From assembly GCF_001714725.1 (NCBI RefSeq), contig NZ_CP016447.1, positions 2,619,001 to 2,683,000 on the forward strand: a stretch of 64,000 nucleotides of DNA, in the 5' to 3' direction. Each line of letters begins with the position of its first letter. The first letter of the stretch is position 1. The DNA comes from Acidovorax sp. RAC01. Its GTDB lineage: Bacteria > Pseudomonadota > Gammaproteobacteria > Burkholderiales > Burkholderiaceae_C. Positions 1-8,627 of this stretch are shown here, in pieces. A model generated the notes under the pieces. It saw only the letters and a program-made list of their open reading frames with translations, ran no database searches and was not told the origin of the DNA. Made by a program: the position numbers and the translations under genes.

Positions 1-703
1 TGCGGCCCGACACCAGGGCCGCCAGGCCTGCCGCCGTGCTGTTGGGCGCGCGTGCGGGCAGGCTTGCAGCCGCGTCGGTCGGGGCGTGGTCTGCAGCGGG
101 TGCAAGGGGTTGGTCCGTGCCCGCGAATGGCTTTGCCTGTGCTTCGGCGACCTGGTGGGTGGCATGCCTGGATATCGCTACAGGCATGGGCGTGGTGCCT
201 GCGCCCAGCGGCTGGGCAACTGTGGTCGCCCTGAGGGCAGCGCCAGAGCGGGGCGCTCCCTGGCCCGATGGTTCACCCGGCTTCAGGGCGTTGGCGGCAT
301 TACCGGTGGGCAGCCTTGCGGCGGCAGGCGCACGGGCAGGTGCACGGGCAGGTACGCGGACAGGTGCACGGGCAGGTACGCGGACAGGTGCACGGGCGGG
401 TTTGCGTGTGCGAGCCACTTCGCGTTCCAGCGATGCCATGTCGTTCTGCGGCGCAATCAGGTCGGCCAGGCCCTGGGCCTGGTTGATGAGCCACATGCAC
501 ATCACATACGACGCCATGGCCACGGACGGATCGCCCCGCTCGATGCGCGCCATGGTGGGCTGCGACACACCAAGGCGCTCCGCCCACTGGGCCTGCGTTT
601 CGCGGCGGCGCTTGCGCGCGATGACGATGTTCTGCGCCAGCAGCGCAATCTGCTGGCGCACGGCCTGGGGATAGTCAGCAGGGCTGGTTTTTTGGACTGG
701 CAT
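1..703 (-). CDS. XRE-family (HipB-like) DNA-binding regulator, C-terminus cut by window edge
   Basis: The frame is open from an ATG at 701-703 to the left edge, at least 234 residues. Residues about 15-75 form a Cro/C1-type helix-turn-helix with the pattern RKRRRETQAQWAERLGVS, then QPTMARIERGD, as in antitoxin-type XRE regulators such as HipB. The remainder is low-complexity Pro/Ala/Arg, including two full copies and a partial copy of an eight-residue APVRVPAR unit encoded by a 24-bp tandem repeat. The long tail is unusual, because HipB-like proteins are normally about 90-110 residues. Three copies of a 12-bp motif at and upstream of the start suggest autoregulation. A hipA-like kinase gene may follow beyond the edge, but this cannot be seen. 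Family assignment is good; antitoxin role is inference. Confidence 0.75.
   Translation of the reverse strand, partial: MPVQKTSPADYPQAVRQQIALLAQNIVIARKRRRETQAQWAERLGVSQPTMARIERGDPSVAMASYVMCMWLINQAQGLADLIAPQNDMASLEREVARTRKPARAPVRVPARAPVRVPARAPARAPAAARLPTGNAANALKPGEPSGQGAPRSGAALRATTVAQPLGAGTTPMPVAISRHATHQVAEAQAKPFAGTDQPLAPAADHAPTDAAASLPARAPNSTAAGLAALVSGR
337..400. repeat. 24-bp tandem repeat inside the XRE gene
   Basis: The 24-bp unit at 337-360 is repeated exactly at 361-384, and a third, diverging copy follows to about 400. It is a multiple of three and encodes the Arg/Pro-rich linker of the XRE protein, so copy-number changes would keep the frame. Confidence 0.85.
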
Positions 704-831
704 TCATAGATGTTAGATCGAAATCTGAAAACAGATATCTATGAATGAATAGCACACCGTTTCGGGTGTTGTATTTTTCGCTGAGTATTCACAAACATCT
801 TAAAAAGACAATTTATAAAACATCTATGAAT
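702..831. promoter_or_regulatory. Triple operator-like motif upstream of the XRE gene
   Basis: A motif ACATCTATGAAT occurs in reverse at 702-713 (overlapping the start codon), forward with one mismatch at 735-746, and forward and perfect at 820-831. The first two form an inverted repeat of ten bases. The surrounding 704-835 stretch is much more AT-rich than the rest of the window, as expected for a promoter. The arrangement fits an autoregulated XRE repressor; binding is inferred. Confidence 0.55.
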
Positions 832-910
832 ATTTATGGCGCGCAGCGGGCTGTGTGCTACCCCGGTTCCGGGCCTGCAGCCATCCCGTGGCAGAAACCG
901 CCGCTGCGGG

Positions 911-1378
911 CTACTCCCTGGCCTCCGCGGGCACTTCCGGCCCGATCTTGAACACCCCGCTCACCCGCGCACAGGGCACGCCATCCGCAGACACCAGCCC
1001 TTGCGCAAACACCAGCGACCGCGTCACGCGCAGCGGCTCAGCCTCGCCTTCGACCCAGGCTCCCAGCGCAGCAGGGGCCAGGTAGTCGATCTGCAGGCTG
1101 ATGGTGGGCAGAAACCGGTTGTGCACCTGCTCGCTTTTGCGGTGCACCGACAGCGGCAGCAGCATGTCGCAAAAGCTCGCCATCATCCCGCCATGCAGGT
1201 TGTTCATGGGGTTCACATGCTGCGCCAGCACCCGAAAGCCGAACTTCACCACGCCGCCCTGCTGCAGCAGGTACAGCGGGCCGTTGTGCTGAATGAAGGG
1301 GCCGCCGGCCACCAGCGGCGCAAAGCCGTCCGGAATGTCGGGGTGCGTGGCTGCAGGGCCGTTGGTGTGCATGGGCAT
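911..1378 (-). CDS. PaaI-family hotdog-fold thioesterase
   Basis: This 155-residue protein has the length and pattern of PaaI/YbgC-like acyl-CoA thioesterases: an N-MNNLHGGMMASFCD segment around residues 58-71 that carries the HGG motif and the acidic residue of the hotdog active site, followed by the SLQIDYLAPA strand. It probably hydrolyses an acyl-CoA, but the substrate cannot be read from sequence. Its ATG overlaps the stop codon of the upstream transglutaminase-like gene by one base (TGATG), so the two are translationally coupled in one operon read leftwards. Confidence 0.8.
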   Translation of the reverse strand: MPMHTNGPAATHPDIPDGFAPLVAGGPFIQHNGPLYLLQQGGVVKFGFRVLAQHVNPMNNLHGGMMASFCDMLLPLSVHRKSEQVHNRFLPTISLQIDYLAPAALGAWVEGEAEPLRVTRSLVFAQGLVSADGVPCARVSGVFKIGPEVPAEARE

Positions 1379-2070
1379 CAGTGGGCTTCCTTTTCGTTGT
1401 CAATGTCGCGGTCGAAGCTGGCGCCTTGCAGGCTGCTGCGGGTGGCGTTGCCCTCCAGCCAGCCGCCATACACCGCCTGGAAGTCGCGCACGATGTCATC
1501 CAGCGGCAGGTCGTCAAACGTGCCGCGCTGGTGCACGTACTCCATGTGGCGCTGGCCGGTCTTGTCGAACGGGTGATAGATAGAGTCGGCGTGCCCGTCG
1601 AACTCCAGCGGCAGCAGCCCGAACTTGTCGCACAGCCCGATGTTGAATGCGGGCGTGGCCTTGCGCCACTGGCCGTCGATCCAGATGTCGGTGTAGCCGT
1701 GCCAGATGAAAAGGTCGGTTTTCATCGTCTCGCGCATGCGGGCGGTGCTCAGGTGGTTGCGCACATCGGCAAAGCCCATGCGGGCCGGAATGCCTGCGGC
1801 GCGGCAGGCGGCCGTCAGCAGGGCGGCCTTGGGCACGCACCAGCCGTGGCCGTGGGCCAGCACGCTGCTGGCCCGCATGCCCGCAGGCGACAGGTCAATG
1901 CGGTACGGGTCGTACCGGAAGCTGTCGCGCACGGCCAGGTACAGGGCTGCGGCGCGCTCGCGGTCGGTGCTGCCCTGTGCGTGCTGCGTGGCAAAGGCGT
2001 GTACCGACGGCGCGTCGCTGTCGATGAGTGCCGTGGAGGCAAGCGTGGCGGGGCTGGGCAGGTCGGGCAT
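1378..2070 (-). CDS. Transglutaminase-like domain protein
   Basis: The 230-residue product carries a transglutaminase-like core with the three expected catalytic parts: Cys in GHGWCVPKA, His in FIWHGYTDIW and Asp in the strand after it. Such bacterial proteins act as cysteine peptidases or amidases, and the substrate is unknown. I chose the ATG at 2068-2070 because AGAGGA lies seven bases upstream; the open frame continues further, to 2199, but that part is Cys/His/Pro-rich and looks non-coding. The gene ends in the start codon of the thioesterase gene. Confidence 0.75.
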   Translation of the reverse strand: MPDLPSPATLASTALIDSDAPSVHAFATQHAQGSTDRERAAALYLAVRDSFRYDPYRIDLSPAGMRASSVLAHGHGWCVPKAALLTAACRAAGIPARMGFADVRNHLSTARMRETMKTDLFIWHGYTDIWIDGQWRKATPAFNIGLCDKFGLLPLEFDGHADSIYHPFDKTGQRHMEYVHQRGTFDDLPLDDIVRDFQAVYGGWLEGNATRSSLQGASFDRDIDNEKEAH

Positions 2071-2211
2071 GGCGGTGTCCTCTGGGCAAGTGCAGTGCAG
2101 CGCCCCGCAAGCGAAACACCGTGCAGGCAAAGTGTGGGACGCGCCGGGCGTGAAAACTGTCGCCAGCGTGCCACCCGGGTTGGGGTGGCAGGGTTGCACG
2201 GGTCTGGCGCG

Positions 2212-2856
2212 CTAAACGCGCCAGGCTGGCAGCTCCCAGTTGCGCCACAGCGCCAGCCCGCGCAGCCCGGCGGTGACCACCACGCAGGTGACCAGCGTCG
2301 ACCACGCGGGGGCATCCAGCTGGCGCAGGGCGATGTCGGCCCAGCCGCCGGCAAACGCGCACAGGGCATACGGCCGGTGGTCGCTGAAGGCCTGGGGCAC
2401 CTCGTTGCACAACACATCGCGCAGCACGCCGCCAAACACGCCGGTGATCACGCCCATCACCACGGCAATGAGGGGTGGCATGCCGATGGCGATCGAGATG
2501 TCGACCCCCACCGCGGCGAACAGCCCCAGGCCAATGGCGTCGGGCAGCAGCATGGCCCGCTCGGTGGGCTGAAAGTGCCGCTGCCGCATGAACAGCATGG
2601 CCGCCACGCACAGCGCCAGGATGCCCCACACGAATTCGGTGTGCCGTATCCAGAAGAAGGGCCGCTGGTCCAGCAGCAGGTCGCGCAGGGTGCCGCCGCC
2701 AAAGGCCGCCACAAACGCCACCACGCACACGCCCACGGCATCGAGCCGCTTGCGCGCCGCCACGATCACGCCCGACAAGGCAAACGCGATGGTGGCCGCC
2801 ACTTCGAGCAGGGTGCGGAAGGTGTTGATCCAGCCGGAGGTGATGAACGGGTCCAT
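2212..2856 (-). CDS. TRIC/UPF0126-family inner-membrane channel protein (YadS/YicG-like)
   Basis: A 214-residue integral membrane protein made of two repeated three-helix units. Each contains the family signature: FGGGTLRDLLL around residue 52-62 and FGGVLRDVL in the second half. Bacterial TRIC homologues form monovalent cation channels; UPF0126 members were also proposed to move small metabolites. The start ATG at 2854-2856 fits the usual family N-terminus. A copy of the interspersed repeat lies directly upstream (about 2910-2970), between this gene and the antiporter gene. Confidence 0.85.
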   Translation of the reverse strand: MDPFITSGWINTFRTLLEVAATIAFALSGVIVAARKRLDAVGVCVVAFVAAFGGGTLRDLLLDQRPFFWIRHTEFVWGILALCVAAMLFMRQRHFQPTERAMLLPDAIGLGLFAAVGVDISIAIGMPPLIAVVMGVITGVFGGVLRDVLCNEVPQAFSDHRPYALCAFAGGWADIALRQLDAPAWSTLVTCVVVTAGLRGLALWRNWELPAWRV

Positions 2857-2909
2857 GGCGCAGATTGTGCCCTTGGGGCTGGCCGGCAGCTGACCAGCAG
2901 GCTGTATGG

Positions 2910-2970
2910 GTTTGCTATTGAATAATGAGCAATAAGTCTTTGTAAAACGTGCGCTAGAGCCTGTTTTGAT
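2910..2970 (+). repeat. Interspersed AT-rich repeat, copy 1
   Basis: The sequence starts with TTTGCTATT, passes through an AATA-rich inverted part and ends with GCGCTAGAGCCTGTTTTGA. It shares head, spacing and tail with the other copies listed below. It lies between the TRIC-like gene and the antiporter gene. Confidence 0.7.
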
Positions 2971-4891
2971 CGGTTTTTCCGTCGTCTGGCCGGGCAGGGG
3001 TGCTGTAGTCGCCATCGCTGCCGCTGTGGGAGCCAGCACCCACGTTGCCCGGCATTTCATAGCCCGGGTACGCGCCGCCATCGACGTTGCCCGCCGCCGC
3101 TTCCTGCCGCTCCTTGGCCATCTGCTCGGCGAGCTGGCTGCGGCCTTCCCGGGCCACGGCGATGAACTTGGCGCGGTCCTTGTGGTGCGGGTACATGCGG
3201 TCTGCCAGCGCAATGTTGTGCGTGCGAAACCGCTGGGTGATGGCGGTGGCCTGCTCGGGCGTCAGCCCCATCAGGCCCAGCACCGTGTGCGCGCTTTGCA
3301 GGCTCGACTCGAACAGTTCGCGCTGCACCAGCGTCACGCCAATGTCGCGCAGGCGGTTCCAGTGCGTGATGTCGCGCGCGCGGGCCACCACCTGCAGGTG
3401 CGGAAAGTGCTCGCGCGCCAGTTTGGCAATCTGCACCGACGGGTCGGGATCGTCCACCGCCACCACCAGGATGCGCGCGTGTTCGGCCCCCGCAATGCGC
3501 AGCAGGTCCAGCCGTGTGGCATCGCCATAGAACACCCGGTAGCCGAAGGTGCGCGCCACCTCCAGCATCTCCACGCTGTGGTCCAGCACGGTGGTGGGGA
3601 TGCCCTGGGCCAGCAGTACGCGCGAGACGATCTGCCCGTAGCGGCCGAACCCGGCGATGATGACCGGGGCCTCCTGCGGCTCCGATATTTCTTCGGCCGC
3701 CGGCGCCTTCACCCGCGCGTAGCGGCGCAGCAGCACCCGGTCGAGCAGCACCAGCAGCAGTGGGCTGATCAGCATCGACAGTGCCACGGCGCCAATCAGC
3801 AGCGACGCGGTTTCGGCCGAGAACACGCTGGCCCCGGCAGCAGCCTGGAACACCACAAACGCGAACTCGCCGCCCTGCGCCAGCAGCAGCGTGAACACCG
3901 GGCGCTCCTGGTACGGAATGCCCACCACCTTGGCCAGCGCATAGATCACCACCGCCTTGGCCGCCAGAAAGCCGACGAGGATGGCGGCCATCAGCCAGGG
4001 CGAGCGCAGGATCACGCCGAAGTCGATGCTCATGCCCACGGCAATGAAGAACAGGCCCAGCAGCAGGCCCTTGAAGGGCTCGATGTCGGCCTCCAGCTCG
4101 CGCCGGTATTCGCTGTCGGCCAGCAGCACCCCGGCGAGAAAGGCGCCCAGCGCCATCGACAGCCCCACCATCACCATCAGGTAGGCGATGCCCACCACCA
4201 GCAGCAGCGCGGCGGCGGTAAACACTTCGGGCGTGCGGCTTTTGGCGATCCAGCGCAGCACGGGGCGCAGCAGCAGCCGGCCGCCCAGGATGATGGCGCC
4301 GATCACGCCCACGATCTTGAGGACTTCCAGCGCCACGTCGCCCGGCGTGTGGGCGTCACCCGCGCCCGCCGCGGCGCCCAGCAGGGGCAGTAGCGCCAGG
4401 ATGGGAATCGCGGCCACGTCCTGGAACAGCAGGATCGAAAAGCCTGCCTGCCCGCTTTGCGTGCGCATCAGATTGCGCTCGGCCAGCGACTGCAGCGCAA
4501 TCGCGGTGGACGAAAGCGCCAGCCCCAGCGCCCCTACCAGGCTCACGCGCCAGGGCAGCCCTGCCAGCGCACCCAGCGCAAACAGCACCGCCGCGCAGCC
4601 CAGCACCTGGGCCGTGCCGGTGCCAAAAATCGGGCGCCGCAGCGCCCACAGCCGGCTGGGCTGCAGCTCCAGCCCCACCAGAAACAGCATCAGCACCACA
4701 CCAAACTCGGCAAAGTGCAGGATGTCCTGCACATTGCTGACCAGCCCCAGCCCCCACGGGCCGATGGCAATGCCCGCCGCCAGGTAGCCAATGATGGCGC
4801 CCAGGCCCAGCGCCTGCGCCAGCGGCACGGCCACCACGGCGGCCGAGAGGTAGAGGAAACCGTAGGTGAGCCAGGTGGGCGCGTGTTCCAT
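2954..4891 (-). CDS. KefB/KefC-type monovalent cation:proton antiporter (CPA2) with RCK domain
   Basis: The 645-residue protein has about 12-13 membrane segments in residues 1-385, with the CPA2 features GYLAAGIAIGPWGLG near the N-terminus and FQDVAAIP around residue 160. A cytoplasmic TrkA-N/RCK domain begins near residue 405 with the nucleotide-binding pattern VIIAGFGRYGQ. This is the architecture of glutathione-gated K+ efflux systems KefB/KefC, used in electrophile and pH stress. The C-terminal 50 residues are Gly/Asp/Ser-rich and poorly conserved. No separate KefF/KefG-like subunit gene is adjacent, so ligand gating is uncertain. Confidence 0.88.
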   Translation of the reverse strand: MEHAPTWLTYGFLYLSAAVVAVPLAQALGLGAIIGYLAAGIAIGPWGLGLVSNVQDILHFAEFGVVLMLFLVGLELQPSRLWALRRPIFGTGTAQVLGCAAVLFALGALAGLPWRVSLVGALGLALSSTAIALQSLAERNLMRTQSGQAGFSILLFQDVAAIPILALLPLLGAAAGAGDAHTPGDVALEVLKIVGVIGAIILGGRLLLRPVLRWIAKSRTPEVFTAAALLLVVGIAYLMVMVGLSMALGAFLAGVLLADSEYRRELEADIEPFKGLLLGLFFIAVGMSIDFGVILRSPWLMAAILVGFLAAKAVVIYALAKVVGIPYQERPVFTLLLAQGGEFAFVVFQAAAGASVFSAETASLLIGAVALSMLISPLLLVLLDRVLLRRYARVKAPAAEEISEPQEAPVIIAGFGRYGQIVSRVLLAQGIPTTVLDHSVEMLEVARTFGYRVFYGDATRLDLLRIAGAEHARILVVAVDDPDPSVQIAKLAREHFPHLQVVARARDITHWNRLRDIGVTLVQRELFESSLQSAHTVLGLMGLTPEQATAITQRFRTHNIALADRMYPHHKDRAKFIAVAREGRSQLAEQMAKERQEAAAGNVDGGAYPGYEMPGNVGAGSHSGSDGDYSTPARPDDGKTDQNRL

Positions 4892-5045
4892 GGCGGGGGA
4901 GGGCGGGCACGGCAGGTTGCTCCGCTTTTGATAGCTGTTGAGGCTTGATTATCGTGCGCAGCGATGCTTTCTGATCTGGAGTGGCGATGCAACAGGCCCC
5001 CGTTGCTAAGATGCGGGCCCTTCTGAATTTGTGGTGGTGTGAGTC

Positions 5046-5684
5046 ATGGATGTGCAGACCTGGCTGGCTTTTTTTGCGGCGTCATGCCTGATTGCGGTGT
5101 CGCCCGGCTCGGGCGCCGTGCTGTCCATGAGCCATGGCCTCTCGTACGGGGTGCGCAAGACCACCGCCACCATCCTGGGTCTGCAACTGGGGCTGCTGCT
5201 CATCCTGGTCATCGCCGGGGCGGGCGTGGGCTCGCTGCTGCTGGCCTCCGAAGTGGCGTTCAGCGTGGTCAAGGTGCTGGGCGCCTGCTACCTCATCTAT
5301 GTGGGTTGGAGCCAGTGGCGCGCGGGTGATGCGTCGCCCATCCAGGGCGACGAGGCCGCTCCTGCCGGGCCATGGCAAAAGCGGTGCCTCACGGGTTTTC
5401 TCACCAACGCCACCAACCCCAAGGGCATCATTTTCATGGTGGCCGTGCTGCCGCAGTTCATGACCGACACGCGCCCGCTGTGGACGCAGCTGGCCGTGAT
5501 GGCCGCCACCACCGTGGCGGTGGACGTGGTGGTGATGCACGGCTACGCTGCAGGCGCGAGCGCCTTGCGGCGGCTGATGCGCAGCGCCCGCGCCGTGCGC
5601 GTACAAAACCGCGTGTTCGGCGGCCTGCTGATGGCGGTGGGCGCGGGGCTCTTCTTCGTCAAGCGCGGCGGGCAGAACGCCTGA
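5046..5684 (+). CDS. LysE/RhtB-family amino-acid exporter
   Basis: A 212-residue, six-helix inner-membrane protein of the LysE superfamily. The diagnostic N-terminal segment SPGSGAVLSMSHGLSYG (residues about 20-36) matches the PGP-type motif of RhtB/LysE exporters. The mid segment FLTNATNPKGIIFMVAVLPQF is also typical. These carriers export homoserine, threonine, lysine or arginine; the substrate here is not identifiable. The gene stands alone between the divergent antiporter gene and the ParA gene, and a repeat copy follows its stop codon. Confidence 0.88.
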   Translation: MDVQTWLAFFAASCLIAVSPGSGAVLSMSHGLSYGVRKTTATILGLQLGLLLILVIAGAGVGSLLLASEVAFSVVKVLGACYLIYVGWSQWRAGDASPIQGDEAAPAGPWQKRCLTGFLTNATNPKGIIFMVAVLPQFMTDTRPLWTQLAVMAATTVAVDVVVMHGYAAGASALRRLMRSARAVRVQNRVFGGLLMAVGAGLFFVKRGGQNA

Positions 5685-5685
5685 T

Positions 5686-5748
5686 GGTTACTATTAAAAA
5701 TATAGCTGCATAGGCAATAAAAACGTGCCCTGGAGGCTGATTTGACTT
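5686..5748 (+). repeat. Interspersed AT-rich repeat, copy 2
   Basis: Starts as GGTTACTATTAAAAATATAG, continues with GGCAATAAAAACGTGCCCTGGAGGC and ends in TTTGACT. It occupies nearly all of the gap between the LysE gene and the ParA gene, so any promoter for the ParA gene must be in or just after it. Confidence 0.75.
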
Positions 5749-5785
5749 GTTATTTCATCGGTGCGTTGATTTCAAGGAGCTTGTG

Positions 5786-6403
5786 ATGCCAGTCGTTGTT
5801 GTCGCCAATCCGAAGGGGGGCGTGGGCAAGTCCACGCTGTCTACCAACATTGCGGGCTACTACGCCAGCCGCGGGCACCCCGTCATCTTGGGCGATACCG
5901 ATCCGCAGCAGTCGGCGCGCCTGTGGCTGGGTCTGCGCCCGCCTGCGGCGCGTGCCATCGGCACCTGGGACGCGTCGGCCGACGTGATCACCCGCCCGCC
6001 CCGCGGCACGACCCACGCCGTGCTCGACACGCCGGCCGGCCTGCAGGGCTGGCGCATGAGCGACGTGTTCAAGCTGGCCGACAAGATCATCGTGCCGCTG
6101 CAGCCCAGCGTGTTCGACATCTTTGCCACGCGCAGTTTTCTCGACAAGCTGGCCGAGCACCGCCATGCAGCGGGCGCGCAGATCGGCATCGTGGGCATGC
6201 GGGTGGACGCCCGCACCAAGGCCGCCGAGCAGCTGCACCACTTTGTCGACACGCTCGGCTTCCCGGTGCTGGGCTACCTGCGCGACACGCAGAACTACAT
6301 CCACCTGGCCGCCCATGGCCTGACGCTGTTTGACGTGGCGCCCGGCCGCGTGGCGCGCGACCTGGAGCAGTGGCAAGGCATCTGCACCTGGCTCGACACC
6401 TGA
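5786..6403 (+). CDS. Orphan ParA/MinD-family ATPase
   Basis: The 205-residue protein begins with a deviant Walker A motif KGGVGKST at residues 10-17, including the signature lysine of the ParA/MinD class, followed by a switch-like LGDTDPQQS segment and a DTPAG Walker-B region. The ATG at 5786 is preceded by AAGGAG at good spacing; the frame extends upstream to 5747 but lacks a ribosome site there. No ParB, MinC/E or flagellar partner is adjacent, and the protein is shorter than chromosome-partitioning ParA. It may position a cellular cargo; which one is not visible. Confidence 0.85.
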   Translation: MPVVVVANPKGGVGKSTLSTNIAGYYASRGHPVILGDTDPQQSARLWLGLRPPAARAIGTWDASADVITRPPRGTTHAVLDTPAGLQGWRMSDVFKLADKIIVPLQPSVFDIFATRSFLDKLAEHRHAAGAQIGIVGMRVDARTKAAEQLHHFVDTLGFPVLGYLRDTQNYIHLAAHGLTLFDVAPGRVARDLEQWQGICTWLDT

Positions 6404-6513
6404 TGTCCCGCGCCAGACTGACCTGAAGGACGCCGTGAAGCCGTACATTGCAAGCGATGCCATCTGTCACCCGGCAGACATCGCAGCCCTGCGCCGGGCG
6501 CTACATTGGCTGC

Positions 6514-6978
6514 ATGAAAACCTTCCGCTCCTACTCCGAAGTCAGCGCCTGCGTGGGCCAGGAGGTCGCCGTGACCGAATGGATCACCATCACCCAGGAA
6601 CAGGTGAACCTGTTTGCCGAGGCCACGGGCGATCACCAGTGGATCCATGTGGACCCCGAGCGCGCCAAGGCCGGGCCATTTGGTGCGCCCATTGCACACG
6701 GGTTCCTCACGCTGTCGCTGATTCCGCGCTTTTTCGAGACCGGCATCCACATCGAGGGAGCCCGCATGGGCGTGAACTACGGTTTGAACCGCGTGCGGTT
6801 CACATCGCCGGTACCGGTGGGCAGCCGTCTACGAGCGCGCCTGACGCTGCAGGCTGCCGAGCCCATCGCGCCGGACGGCATGCAGATGACCTGGATGGTT
6901 ACCGTGGAGCGCGAAGGCAGCGACAAGCCCGCCTGCGTGGCCGAGTCGCTGTCGCGCAACTTCGGGGCACCGGCCTGA
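6514..6978 (+). CDS. MaoC-family (R)-specific enoyl-CoA hydratase-like protein
   Basis: A 154-residue single hotdog domain. The hydratase signature is present: FAEATGDHQWIHVD, with the catalytic Asp and His, followed by GPFGAPIAHGFLTLSL. Family members hydrate trans-2-enoyl-CoA to (R)-3-hydroxyacyl-CoA, for example to feed polyhydroxyalkanoate synthesis or odd acyl-CoA degradation. The ATG at 6514 matches the family start; the longer frame from 6448 adds non-homologous residues. A LysR-type regulator gene follows 35 bp downstream on the same strand. Confidence 0.82.
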   Translation: MKTFRSYSEVSACVGQEVAVTEWITITQEQVNLFAEATGDHQWIHVDPERAKAGPFGAPIAHGFLTLSLIPRFFETGIHIEGARMGVNYGLNRVRFTSPVPVGSRLRARLTLQAAEPIAPDGMQMTWMVTVEREGSDKPACVAESLSRNFGAPA

Positions 6979-7013
6979 CGCCGTTGGCTCTGGCAGCGCA
7001 GGGGGCCTGACCG

Positions 7014-7949
7014 ATGGACCGCCTGCAAGCCATGAAGGTGTTCGAGCGCGTGGTCGACGAAGGCGGTTTTGCCGCCGCCGCGCGCGCCATGGATATGTCG
7101 CCCCCCGTCGTCACCCGCATGGTGGCCGAACTGGAGCACCACCTGGGCACGCGGCTCCTGCAGCGCACCACGCGCAAGCTGGCGCTGACGGATGCGGGCG
7201 AGTCTTATCTGCAGCGGGTGCGCACCATCCTGCACGAGATCGACGACGCCGAAGCCGCTGCCGCTGCCAATACGCGCGACCTGCGCGGCACCATCCGTAT
7301 CGTGGCGGCGCCTGTGCTGGCTACCAATTTCCTCGCACCGGTGGTGGCGCTGTGGCGGGCTGAATACCCGAGGCTGGTGCTGGACATCAGCATTGATGCC
7401 TTTGCGTCGGCGCGGGTGGATGAATACGACGTGACCATCATGGTGGCGGGCGAGGATTTTGACGCCAACATCGTGGCGCGGCCCCTGCTGCAGGGCGAAG
7501 CCATCGTGGTCGCCTCGCCGCAATACCTGCAGCGCCGCGGCACGCCGCTGGAGCCGCATGATCTGCTGCAGCATGACTATCTGCGCGATTCGGGCGCGGC
7601 CGCGCGCTCGCAGATGGGCCCGGGCCGCAAGTTGCGACTGCAGCCAGTGACCCCCGGCCAGCCTGCCCAGGAAGTGGACGTACCCGCCGTGCTGCAAAGC
7701 GTGAGCACCGAGCTGTTGTTGCGCGCCGCCGTGGATGGCGCGGGGGTGGCGGTCACATCGCGTCTGCTGGCAGCCGAGCATCTGGCCCGCGGCGAGCTGG
7801 TGCACATCCTGCCGGGGTGGATCTTTTCGCGCTACACGGTGTATGCGGCCTTGCCCTCGGGCCGCATGCTGCCGGCGCGCACCAGGGTGTTCCTCGACTT
7901 TTTGAGTCAGCAGGCGCAGGCTGCGATGGCAGAGCAGCAGGGCCTGTAG
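7014..7949 (+). CDS. LysR-type transcriptional regulator (CrgA-like clade)
   Basis: The 311-residue protein has the LysR N-terminal winged helix-turn-helix (MDRLQAMKVFERVVDEGGF, then RMVAELEHHLGTRLLQRTTRKL) and an effector-binding domain from about residue 90. The LGTRLLQRTTR pattern and the length place it in the large CrgA-like group common in Burkholderiales. Its target cannot be deduced. It is close downstream of the MaoC gene and could be co-transcribed with it. It converges on trmL with only 10 bp between stop codons. Confidence 0.88.
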   Translation: MDRLQAMKVFERVVDEGGFAAAARAMDMSPPVVTRMVAELEHHLGTRLLQRTTRKLALTDAGESYLQRVRTILHEIDDAEAAAAANTRDLRGTIRIVAAPVLATNFLAPVVALWRAEYPRLVLDISIDAFASARVDEYDVTIMVAGEDFDANIVARPLLQGEAIVVASPQYLQRRGTPLEPHDLLQHDYLRDSGAAARSQMGPGRKLRLQPVTPGQPAQEVDVPAVLQSVSTELLLRAAVDGAGVAVTSRLLAAEHLARGELVHILPGWIFSRYTVYAALPSGRMLPARTRVFLDFLSQQAQAAMAEQQGL

Positions 7950-7959
7950 CGGCAGCCCG

Positions 7960-8487
7960 TCAGCCGAGCTGCGCAAAGCCGCTGATGATGGTGCCCTCGG
8001 GCTCCACTTCAATCTCGCCGTCGGGCATGGCAAAGCTGTTCTGGCGCCAGGCTTCAAATACCGTCACCGCCACCGCGTTCGACAGATTCAGGCTGCGTTG
8101 CCCGGCCACCATAGGCAGCCGCAGGCGCTGTGCGGGCGGAAAGGTTTCGCGCAGCTCGGGCGGCAGGCCGCGCGTCTCGGCACCGAACACCAGCCAGTCT
8201 CCGGGCAGAAAGCAGGTCGAGTGCACAGGCTGCGACGCGTGCGTGGTCATCGCAAACATGCGTGCCGGGTCGGGCTGGGCATCGCGCAAAAATGCCGTCC
8301 AGCCTGCGTGGCGGTGCACGGTGGCGTACTCGTGGTAGTCCAGCCCGGCGCGTCGCATCAGCCGGTCTTCCATCGAAAACCCGAGCGGTTCGATCAGGTG
8401 CAGCGAGCAGCCTGTATTGGCCGCGAGGCGGATCACGTTGCCGGTGTTGGGCGGGATTTCCGGCTCGACAAGGACGATATGGAACAT
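7960..8487 (-). CDS. trmL: tRNA (cytidine/uridine-34-2'-O)-methyltransferase TrmL
   Basis: A 175-residue SPOUT-fold methyltransferase. It starts with the typical MFHIVLVEPEIPPNTGNVIRL and has the knot motifs VFGAETRGLPPE and LRLPMVAGQRSLNLSNAVA that bind S-adenosylmethionine. TrmL methylates the wobble ribose of tRNA-Leu isoacceptors. The ATG at 8485-8487 matches the family N-terminus; the upstream in-frame extension to 8631 overlaps the comF coding end and looks spurious. comF ends 140 bp upstream on the same strand. Confidence 0.93.
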   Translation of the reverse strand: MFHIVLVEPEIPPNTGNVIRLAANTGCSLHLIEPLGFSMEDRLMRRAGLDYHEYATVHRHAGWTAFLRDAQPDPARMFAMTTHASQPVHSTCFLPGDWLVFGAETRGLPPELRETFPPAQRLRLPMVAGQRSLNLSNAVAVTVFEAWRQNSFAMPDGEIEVEPEGTIISGFAQLG

Positions 8488-8627
8488 CCCCGCATTGTGC
8501 GCCGCCAGAACGGCCGTGGCGCAACCGATGGTAAGCCGGGTATCGGCTGCGATACATCGGCGGTGCCCATTCGCTTGCGGCGTGCTGTCACCGACATGGG
8601 TGGGATGGGCTGGGCCCGTGCACCGCG

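Noticed and set aside
337..400. Iteron-like array as a replication origin
   Set aside because: The repeat is inside a coding frame with a 24-bp period and encodes a regular linker; no replication gene is near.
1381..2925. 514-codon plus-strand frame over the transglutaminase and TRIC genes
   Set aside because: It runs through two real genes and their spacer; composition is that of an antisense frame.
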